Assembly (NCBI GenBank): GCA_031761405.1 | Contig: JASEVX010000007.1 | Span: 63,855,573 to 63,919,572, forward strand | Length of the DNA: 64,000 nucleotides | Direction of reading: 5' to 3' | From: Serripes groenlandicus | Lineage: Eukaryota; Mollusca; Bivalvia; Cardiida; Cardiidae | The notes under the pieces: generated by a model | The model's input: the letters and a program-made list of their open reading frames with translations, nothing else | Database searches by the model: none | Told to the model about the DNA's origin: nothing | Position numbers and translations under genes: made by a program | In this document: piece by piece, positions 54,940 to 64,000 of the stretch | Position numbering within the stretch: the first letter of the stretch is position 1 | How the letters are laid out: each line of letters begins with the position of its first letter

Positions 54940-57695
54940 GAAGAAGAATTTTACAGTTCATGCATTTTACTCCCTTCCTGCTGCCGCAGCAACAAACGTT
55001 GTGTTTGGAATTTACATCTTTTAACACATTTGAAAGATGACCACCAAAGAAACATTCCTGTGAAATATTGTGGAGATTTGCCCAGCGGATTAGGATGAGA
55101 TGTCATTAGAAGCTAAAAGTTCAATATGCCCTTTTCTGATAAGCCTGGTAAATATGTCTTTCAACCAGTCAATATGGCTTAAAGAATCACGAAGAGTGAC
55201 AATAAAGGAGCAAATCAGACAAGCATTTTCAAAAGAATGGTGTTTCAAAGTTTTGTCATTTTGTCCTTTTCTAATGCCGACTCGCTGCCTTTTTTTTCAA
55301 ACCAATTAATATGGCTTGATCAATTTCCGTATGCAGTCACTAAAGGACCATTTCAATTAATAGCCTTGGAATCGGACAACCGGATTTAGAGAAGAAGAAT
55401 TTTGAATGTTGGGCATTTCACTCCCTTTCTGACAGCACAAACAAGAATTATACATATATCTTTTACCCTTTTCCCCCTTTTAGGCACAGTTTGACTTACC
55501 TAAACAGATGAATGATAATGAGCAATTTCGCCCGTTTTCATCACTATTCAATAATCATACTTTCATTAATACAGATCAATAGTTTAGCCTATATATATAT
55601 TACATGTCGTGTGCTGTATATTTAGTCTATGTGGTCAAGGCTAAGGAAGACTGCTAACATACCATATTGTGTAAACTTGCTATTATATAAGCAATATCGC
55701 TGTAGTTAAAACACCACAGCAGAATTGGTTCCGGGTCGTAGTACCCTAACATATTGAAGAAGTACTTCTTCTGCACAGTTTTATTAAGATGAGAATATTT
55801 GTTATTTGCTTTCAGCTTTAGCATTCCTTTATCATTTATGTGCATTATTTGTACATACTGCATGATAAGTTTATGCTGCGGCATGCCTAGACTGTTGGGG
55901 GTGAATGCAGTTCGGTGAAGGCTTCCAACCAGATATTTTCACCGTTGATGTGTACGACTGCAAACAGCAAGAAATAACTCCTGTTTGTTTGACTTTGTTT
56001 TGAGAACAGTGAATTAACTATTCAAACTAGAAGCCAAAACAGACCATTAGACTATGGATACAGATTAGCATTGGTAATAACACCCCCCCTTTTCTCTATA
56101 TTAATTGGCCAAAATGTTAATTGTGTCAAACCTGTTGTCGTTCAAAGAGAGAGCGTCCTACTTTTAAGTTATGTCATGAAAGAATGGTTACGGTTTCGCA
56201 GCTACTGGGGGGAATTGTTGGTAACACAGGGCGCATTTAATGTTGAATATTCTCATATGTCTGTCAGTTTGTCGATTCAACTAGGAAATGTTAAGTCAAC
56301 CTTCAAATAAGGGATTAGTTAATTTCAGCAAATATACGAGTTGTAACCGTAGTGTCAAGAGTTATTTTACATAATTCTAGGTTGTTTGGGTCTCAATGTA
56401 ATTGCATTTGCGTAAATTGAAGGTCCAACGTCCGTCTACATGTAGTCTAGTCCTATATGTATCTGTTAACAAATACACTAGAACTGTAGCCTAATTAGTT
56501 GTTCGTCAATTTACCTTGTACAGTCCCGTTTCGAAGATTCAATTAAACCCCAAATCGCTAGATGCGGCTCATATGGGATAACAAATACATTACCAGTACC
56601 ATAACATGTTAACCCTTTCCCAGACACATACGTATGTTGACGCATCGATACCAGTCTTCCGTAATCATTACTTTGTGCGTTGTGTCTCTGTTAATTACAG
56701 ATTAATTATCTGTCGTCTGGCCGGCTGTCTGTCTGAGTGTGCATCCGTCCGTCAGTCTGTCCGTCACGGTTTGCATAATTTATATAAACGTAGTTTCTGT
56801 TTTGCAGGTTCATTTCATGGCCATTCATATACATTGTGATCAGGAGATCGATACAGTATTTCGAACTTAAAACTGATCTTGGTTTTGTACGTTTAATCTC
56901 CTTTGTGCATGCCTTTTTTTCGACCATTGTTTCAATAAAGTTTCAATGTATCTATTTCAAACTTGGTTTATAGGTAACATATGACCTGCAGATGTGCAGT
57001 GCACAATAACCATAACTCCAGCATGCCGTCATTTATTCCATTATACAGTGTGGATCTTAAGTGTCCACTGAACTTCAATAATTATTCTTAGGGTCGCTGC
57101 TCGGTTGATTGTCAATTGTTTGTTCTTCATGATTTTATTTTGGTTGTACGAAAAAGGCCTCAAACTTTGATAATTAGGTATTGGTTATAGACAGGCAAAC
57201 ATTGTTTGGTTTGGTTTGTTTACAGGCCTATGATACGTTTGTCCATATAAACTATGTCATATCTTTTCATCTTACAGATGCCCCTATACCATCACTGCTT
57301 TCAGCGCTTTGAGAGCAAAAGGTTAATAATACCATTGGGCCAATATCCGTGTGCAACACCGATGAAAGTTATCTGCTTGTTTGAGTAGCTCCCATTTACT
57401 GATAACCATATTTCGGGTTCGGAGAGATTTCTTGATTATTGGTGCGCGGGTGCATCAGCATCAGTGCATATATTGGTTGTGCTTAGAACTACCACTGGTG
57501 CAATGGGCTTTCGCACGTCTTGATCGCTCATGCGCCGTATGTTACCTTCAGCTCTCGGATACTTCGGTAGCAGTTCGTCACTAGACTGGTTCTCGTTCGA
57601 GTTTGCAATAGAAGATTAAGATTAGTGAACCAGTCTATTTATATGCGAGTAGTGTTTTTATAATCAAAATGTAAATTAAAACCATAGTGTAACGT
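54940..57695. other. No gene seen (5' flank of the gene)
   Basis: GAAGAAGAATTTT and a CACTCCCTTTCTGACAGCAC-type segment recur at about 54943 and 55386, suggesting an old duplication. No promoter or 5' exon could be assigned. Confidence 0.45.
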
Positions 57696-57699
57696 GTAC

Positions 57700-57850
57700 C
57701 GGCGTTAAGCCATCGCGGGTCACCCATCCAAGCACTAACCGCGATGAACGTTGCATAACATTACGAAAAGGTCAACCACTCTACTAACGTCGCTATAAAA
57801 GCCAGCTTCCACAGCAAGGCTGTAGAAGTGATATTTATACCTGGACGCGC
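57700..57850 (-). mobile_element. Interspersed element with a 5S rRNA-like core, copy 1
   Basis: The minus strand contains GTTAGTGCTTGGATGGGTGA, which closely resembles the 3' internal part of metazoan 5S rRNA. It is followed by a GCTTAACGCC end and preceded by TACAGCCTTGCTGTGGAAGC. A related copy is at 36535-36665. Confidence 0.5.
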
Positions 57851-58087
57851 ATGCGCAGACAAATGTTTACAATAACTTTGGGAGATCGAGATCAACATGT
57901 TGGGAAAATGTATTTTTGTTTTCGTTTTACGTATTTAACTAAATAACTATTGTTATCATATATAATAATATTATTTTTAAAGCGGGTTACGTGTTTTTCA
58001 AACAGTATTTCTTAAGCCATAAAATGCTGATTTCCCGCGCTATCATCGAATTGCCATTTGTAGGCCAGAATGTTAGATTGTATTGAG

Positions 58088-58298
58088 CCCATTCCCACAT
58101 ACAACATCTCTGCAGCGGATGACTCTGAAAACTTCAGGACAAAAATATTAGAACTCTCTATCAATTATATAATAACTATTGCATTAAGTTGAAAACTATG
58201 TGGCAAAAGGAGAAATTGCTCATTATGAGTAATTTCTCATTTTGAAACACTGTTTTCAAAGTTATTTTGTTGCAGATTCGTCTGTAGATGGGAAAGGG
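58088..58298. mobile_element. MITE family B copy
   Basis: CCCATTCCCACATACAACAT left end, TGCAGCGGATGAC, central GAGAAATTGCTCATTATGAG, and GATGGGAAAGGG right end. Confidence 0.68.
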
Positions 58299-58315
58299 TT
58301 TCAGAACAGTAATCA

Positions 58316-58376
58316 GTGATACTAGAGTGGTTCAGTGATAAGAAGAAAGTGATGTAGTACAAGGAAGATAAGAAGA
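58316..58376 (+). repeat. Diverged satellite units upstream of the right array junction
   Basis: GAGTGGTTCAGTGATAAGAA and GAAAGTGATGTAGTACAAGG are diverged 22-bp units lying before the palindromic element. Satellite-like DNA therefore flanks that element on both sides here. Confidence 0.6.
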
Positions 58377-58418
58377 TGATAGCGTTTAGCGATCCAAGGG
58401 TTATGAGCACCTTTAAAA

Positions 58419-58682
58419 GTCGATACTATATAAAGATAAATATATGAAGATATAATATGAGCCGTTCCATGAGAAAACCAACATTGTGGAAAGCGTAAAG
58501 AATCGACCCGGATCAGCCTAAGCATGCCACGCCACAAGTGGTTATGGAGTGACACATGTGAGTCGTTCCACGAGAAAACCAACAGTATGGACGCTAATCC
58601 GGGCCGACAGATTCCGTCTAAGGGGATAGAGGTATAGCGTATTGAATTCTGAAAAAGAAAATCCACAGGAGGCTAAAAGTGT
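58419..58682. mobile_element. Rearranged palindromic MITE family A copy 7 at right array junction
   Basis: 58419-58531 matches window positions 1-113 directly. 58532-58682 matches positions 131-281 as reverse complement over the same 151 bases. The copy is therefore not a normal palindrome: its distal half and following flank are flipped. See findings. Confidence 0.88.
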
Positions 58683-60773
58683 AAAGTGATAGGAAGAAAG
58701 TAGTGTAGTGATAGGAAGAGTGTGGTGTAGTGATAAGAAGAGAGTGGTGTATCGATAGGAAGACAGTGATGTAGCGAAAGGAAGATAGTGGTGTAGTGAT
58801 AGGAAGAGAGTGTTGAAATGATATGATGAGAGATGGGATGAGATTGGTGTAGTGATAAAAAGAGAGTGATGAGTTATAGGAAGAAAAGTGGTGTAGTGAT
58901 AGGAAAAGAAAGGTGAAGTGATAGAACGAGAATGGTGTAGTGATAGGAAAAGAAAGGTGAAGTGATAGAACGAGAATGGTGTAGTGATAGGAAGATAGTG
59001 GTGTATTGATAGGAAGAGAGTGGTGTAGCGATATGAAGAGTGTGGTGAGATGTGATAGGAAGATAGTGGTGTAGTGATATGAATAAGGTAGTGATGTGAT
59101 AGGAAGATAGTGGTGTAGTGATATGGATAGTGTGGTGATGTGATAGGAAGATAGTGGTATAGTGATAGAAATAGGGTGGTGCTTTGATAGGAAGATTGTG
59201 CTGTAGCGATAGGAAGAGTGTGGTGTAGTGATATAAAGATAGTGGTGTAGTGATAGGAAGAGAGTGGTGTTGTGAAAGGAAGATAGTGATGAAGCGATAG
59301 GAAGAGTTTGTTGTAATGATAGGAAGAGAGTGATGTAGTGATAGCAAGATAGTGGTTTAGCGATAGGAAGAGTGTGGTGTAATGATAGGAAGATAGTGCT
59401 GTAGCGATAGGAAGAGTGTGGTGTAGTGATAGGAAGACAATGATGTAGTAATAGGAAGACAGTGGTGTAGCGATAGGAAGACAATGGTGTAGTGATAGGA
59501 AGATAATGGTGTAGTGATAGGATGATAGTGCTGTAGCGATAGGAATAGTGTGGTGTAGCGATAGGAAAACAATGGTGTAGTGACAGGAAGACGGTGGTGT
59601 AGCGATAGAAAGGCAGTGGTGTAGTGATAGGAAGATAGTGGTGTAGTGATAGGAAGACAGTGGTGTAGTGATAGGAAGAGAGTGGTGTAGCGATAGGAAG
59701 ACAGTGGTGTAGTGATAGGAAGACAGTGGTGTAGTGATAGGAAGCCAGTGGTGTGGTGAAGTGATAGGAAGACAATGATGTAGTGATAGGAAGACAGTGG
59801 TGTAGTGATAGGAAGAGTGTGGTGTAGCGATAGGAAGACAATGGTGTAGTGATAGGAAGACAGTGGTGTAGTGATAGGAAGATAGTGCTGTATCGATAGG
59901 AATAGTGTGGTGTAGCGATAGGAAAACAATGATGGAGTGACAGGAAGACGGTGGTGTAACGATAGAAAGACAGTGGTGTAGTGATTAGGAAGAGAGTGGT
60001 GTAGCGATAGGAAGACAGGGATGTAGTGAAAGGTAGAGTGTGGTGTAGTGATAGAAAGACAATGGTGTAGTGATAGGAAGACAGTGGTGTAGTGATAGGA
60101 AGAGTGTGGTGTAGCGATAGGAAGACAGTGGTGTAGTGAAACGAAGACAGTGGTGTAGTGATAGTTAGCCAGTGGTGTGGTGTAGTGATATGAAGACAAT
60201 GGTGTAGTAATAGGAAGACGGTGGTGTAGTGATAGGAAGAGTGTGGTGTAGCGATAGGAAGACAATGGTGTAACGATATAAAGACGATGGTGTAGTGATA
60301 GGAAGACAATGGTGTAGTGATAGAAAGACAGTGGTGTAGCGATAGGAAGACAGTAGTGTAGTGATAGGAAGACAGTGGTGTAGTGATAGGAAGAATGTGG
60401 TGTAGCGATAGGAAAACAATTGTGTAGTGATAGGAAGACAATGGTGCAGTGACAGGAAGACAGTAGTGTAGTGATAGTAAGACAGTGGTGTAGTGATAGG
60501 AAGACAGTAGTGTAGTGATAGGAAGCGTGTGGTGTAGCGATAGGAAGACAATGGTGTAGTGATAGGAAGACAGTGGTGTAGTGATAGGAAGACAATGGTG
60601 TAGTGATAGGAAGACAGTGGTGTATTGATAGGAAGAGTGTGGTGTAGCGATAGGAAGACAATGGTGAAGCGATAGGAAGACAGTGGTGTAGTGATAGGAA
60701 GATAGTGCTGTAGCGATAGGAATAGTGTGGTATAGCGATAGGAAAACAATGGTGTAGTGATAGGAGTGAATGA

Positions 60774-60970
60774 ATGAATATATAAGGTCATTTAGCGCAC
60801 AATTAAATTTAATTAGTCATGATCCCTGGGTAAACAAACCAGTACTAGGCTAGAAAATGTGCCTTGACCAAGGGCACTCCACCATGACCGTAGTGCCGCG
60901 ACTGGGGATCGAACCCGGGACACCCGGTTTCGAAATTCCCGACGCTAACCACTCAACCACAGCGGATTCC
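60774..60970 (-). mobile_element. tRNA-derived SINE inserted in the right satellite array
   Basis: On the minus strand: box A (GTGGTTGAGTGGTTAGCGTC), box B (GGGTTCGATCCCC), a body and a (GAAT)n-type end. Satellite units bound it on both sides with TGTAGTGATAGGA repeated, which may be target duplication or simply the array. Confidence 0.85.
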
Positions 60971-62757
60971 TTGTAGTGATAGGAAGAGAGTGGTGTATTG
61001 ATAGGATGACAATGGTGTAGTGATAGGAAGACAATTGTGTAGTGATAGGAAGAGAGTGGTGTAGTGACAGGAAGACAATGGTGTAGTGATAGGAATACAA
61101 TGGTGTAGTGATAGGAAGAGTGTGGTGTAGTGATAGGAAGACAATGGTGTAGTGATAGGAAGACAATGGTGTAGTGATAGGAAGACAATGGTGTAGTGAT
61201 AGGAAGACAATGGTGTAGTGAAAGGAAGACAGTGGTGTAGCGATAGGAAGACAGTGGTGTAGTGAAAGGAAGACAGTGGTGTAGCGATATAAAGACATTG
61301 GTGTAGTGATAGGAAGAATGTGGTGCAGCGATATGAAGACAGTGGTGTAGTGATAGGAAGACAATGGTGTAGTGATAGGAAGACAATGATGGAGTGATAG
61401 GAAGACAATTATGTAGTGATAGGAAGACAGTGGTGTAGTGAAAGGAAGACAGTGGTGCAGCGATAGGAAGACAATGGTGTAGTGATAGGAAGAGAGTGGT
61501 GTAGTGATAGGAAGACAGTGGTGTAGTGATAGGAAGAGAGTGGTGTAGTGACAGGAAGAGAGTGGTGTAGTGACAGGGAGACAATGGTGTAGTGATAGGA
61601 AGAGAGTGGTGTAGTGACAGGAAGACAGTGGTGTAGTGATAGGAAAATAGTGGTGTAGTGACAGGAAGACAATGGTGTAGTGATAGGAAGACAATGGTGT
61701 AGTGATAGGAAGAGTGTGGTGTAGTGATAGGAAGACAATGGTGTAGTGATAGGCAGACAATGGTGTAGTGATAGGAAGACAGTGGTGTAGTGAATGGAAG
61801 ACAGTGGTGTAGCGATAGGAAGACAATGGTGTAGTGATAGGAAGACAGTGGTGTAGTGAAAGGAAGACAGTGTTGTAGCGATAGGAAGACAGTGGTGTAG
61901 TGATAGGAAGACAATGGTGTAGTGATAGGAAGACAGTGGTGTAGTGATAGGAAGAGTGTGGTGCGGCGATAGGAAGACAGTGGTGTAGTGACATGAAGAC
62001 AATGGTGTAGTGATATGAAGACAATGGTGTAGTGACAGGAAGACAGTGGTGTAGTGAAATGAAGACAGTGGTGTAGCGATAGGAAGACAGTGGTGTAGTG
62101 ATAGAAAGACAATGGTGTAGTGATAGGAAGAGTGTGGTGCAGCGATAGGAAGACAGTGGTGTAGTGACATGAAGACAATGGTGTAGTGATATGAAGACAA
62201 TGGTGTAGTGATAGGGAGACAATGGTGTAGTGATAGGAAGACAATGGTGTAGTGATAGGAAGATAGTGCTTTAGCGATAAGAATAGTGTGGTTTAGCGAT
62301 TGGAAAACAATGGTGTAGTGATAGGAAGACAATGGTGTAGTGATAGGAAGACAATTGTGTAGTGATAGGAAGACAGTGGTGTAGCGATAGGAAGACAAAG
62401 GTGTAGTGATAGGAAGACAATGGTGTAGTGATAGGAAGACAGTGGTGTATTGATAGGAAGAGTGTCGTGTAGTGATAGGAAGACAATGATGTAGTGATAG
62501 GAAGACAATGGTGTAGTGACAGGAAGACAGTGGTGTAGTAATAGGAAGAGTGTGGTGTAGTGATAGGAAGACAATGGTGTAGTGATAGGAAGACAGTGGT
62601 GTAGTGATAGGAAGAGTGTGGTGTAGCGATAGGAAGACAATGGTGTAGTGATAGGGAGACAATGGTGTAGTGACAGGAAGACAGTGGTGTTGTGATAGGA
62701 ATAGCGTGGTGTATCGATAGGAAGATAGTGGTTTAACGATAGGAAGATAGTGATGTA

Positions 62758-62916
<159 letters not shown>

Positions 62917-63360
62917 GTGTATTGATAGGAAGAGGGTGGTGTATTGATAGGAAACGAGTGGTGTATTGATATGATGAGAGTGGCCTATTGATAGGAAAAG
63001 AGTGTTGTAGCGATAGGAAGAGAGTGGTCTAGTGATAGGAAGATATTGGTGTAGTGATAGTAAGATAGTGGTGTAGTGATAGGAAGAGAGTAGTGTAGTG
63101 ATAGAAGATAGTGGTGTAGCGATAGGAAGAGTGTGGTGTAGTAGTGATATGAAAAGAGTGATGTAGTGATAGGAAGAAAGATGTGTAGTGATAGGTAGAA
63201 AGTGGTGTAGTGATAGGAAGAGTGTGATGTAGTGATAGGAAGAGAGAGGTGTAGTGTTAGGAAGAGAGATGTGTAATGATACGAAGAGAGTGGTGTATCG
63301 ATAGGAAGAGAGTGGTGTAGTGATTGAAAGAGAGTGGTGTATTGATAGGAATAGAGTGGT

Positions 63361-64000
63361 GTAGTAAAATAGAAATAGGAATTGAGTAGTATAGTAGAGT
63401 AGAAATAGGCGTTGAGTAGTGTAAAAGAGTAGAAATAAGGATTGTATCGTGTAGGAGGAATAGTAGAGTAGAGATAGGAGTTGAGTAATGTAAGAGGAAT
63501 AGAAGAGTAGAATAGGAGTTTAGTAATGTAGTAGAGTATACATAGGTTGTTGTTAAGTGAAGTGGACTAGAAATAGGAGTTGAGTAGTGTAATAGAGTAG
63601 AAATATGTTGTTGTTAAGTGTAGAATAGTAGAAATAAGGGTTGAGTAGAGTAGATATAGGAGTTGAGTAATGTAGGAGGAAAAGTAGAGTAGATAAAAAG
63701 GAGTTGAGTAGTGTAGAAGGAATAGTAGAATAGAGATATAAGTTGAGTAATGTAGGAGGAATAGTAGAGTAGAAATAGGAGTTGAGTAATGTAGAAGGAA
63801 TAGTAGAGTAGATATAGGAGTTGAGTAATGTAGGAAGAACAGAAGAGTAGATATTGGAGTTGAGTAATGTAGGAGAAATAGTAGAGTAGAGATAGGAATT
63901 AAGTAATGTAGGAGAAAAATTAGAGTAGAAATAGGAATTGAGTAATGTAGGAAGAACAGTAGAGTAGATATAGGAGTTGAGTAATTTAGGAATAGAAGAG
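63361..64000 (+). repeat. 39-bp tandem repeat continuing past the window
   Basis: Units of about 39 bases with core TTGAGTAATGTAGGAGGAAT followed by AGTAGAGTAGAAATAGGAG. Early units (63361-63660) are irregular; from about 63660 the 39-base period is regular. Composition and GTAGTG/GATAGG-like words resemble the adjoining 22-bp satellite, so it may derive from it. Confidence 0.8.

Noticed and set aside
55654..55884. 76-codon minus-strand frame
   Set aside because: No domain, no splice context and A+T-rich composition; likely chance.
58618..62662. Minus-strand frames of up to 607 codons in the right array
   Set aside because: Same satellite artefact; one frame even runs into the SINE.

Overview
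The window is eukaryotic genomic DNA: A+T-rich, with intron-containing genes and dense tRNA-derived SINEs, non-LTR retrotransposon remnants, small palindromic transposons and minisatellites. The repeat families look like those of bivalve molluscs. From memory the very abundant GAGCCGTTCCACGAGAAAAC palindromic family suggests a dreissenid mussel, but the species is inference.

Most of the window (6871-53473, minus strand) is one protein-coding gene that I could assemble end to end. Ten coding exons join with matching reading phase at all nine junctions, giving 10,263 bases and about 3,420 residues. The predicted protein is a type I membrane protein. In order it has a signal peptide, a Notch-ligand-type MNNL domain, a C2-like segment ending in the Tyr-rich strand that normally precedes a DSL domain, no DSL domain, half an EGF, about 73 complete calcium-binding-type EGF domains, a truncated EGF, a Ser/Thr-rich stalk, a SEA-like juxtamembrane module, one transmembrane helix and a 58-residue tail with an NPVY motif. 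All the EGF domains lie in a single 9.17-kb exon built by repeated internal duplication. This is the most interesting object here: it resembles a non-canonical, DSL-less Notch ligand of extreme length.

The two window ends carry large arrays of the same 22-bp satellite (about 293-5047 and 58683-63360). They share the same flanking sequence, except that a 151-bp block at the right array is inverted relative to the left. The long antisense reading frames across these arrays (Tyr-His-Tyr-Thr-Thr and similar) are artefacts of a stop-free repeat.

The introns hold a decayed copy of an uncharacterised, probably mobile metazoan gene family (38.6-42.2 kb), LINE remnants, SINEs, several palindromic MITE families (one with TTAA target sites, one with 4-bp target duplications), a 1.07-kb element with long motif-repeated inverted ends sitting in a 27-bp minisatellite, and an 87-bp minisatellite. 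Segments between these hold no gene that I can recognise.
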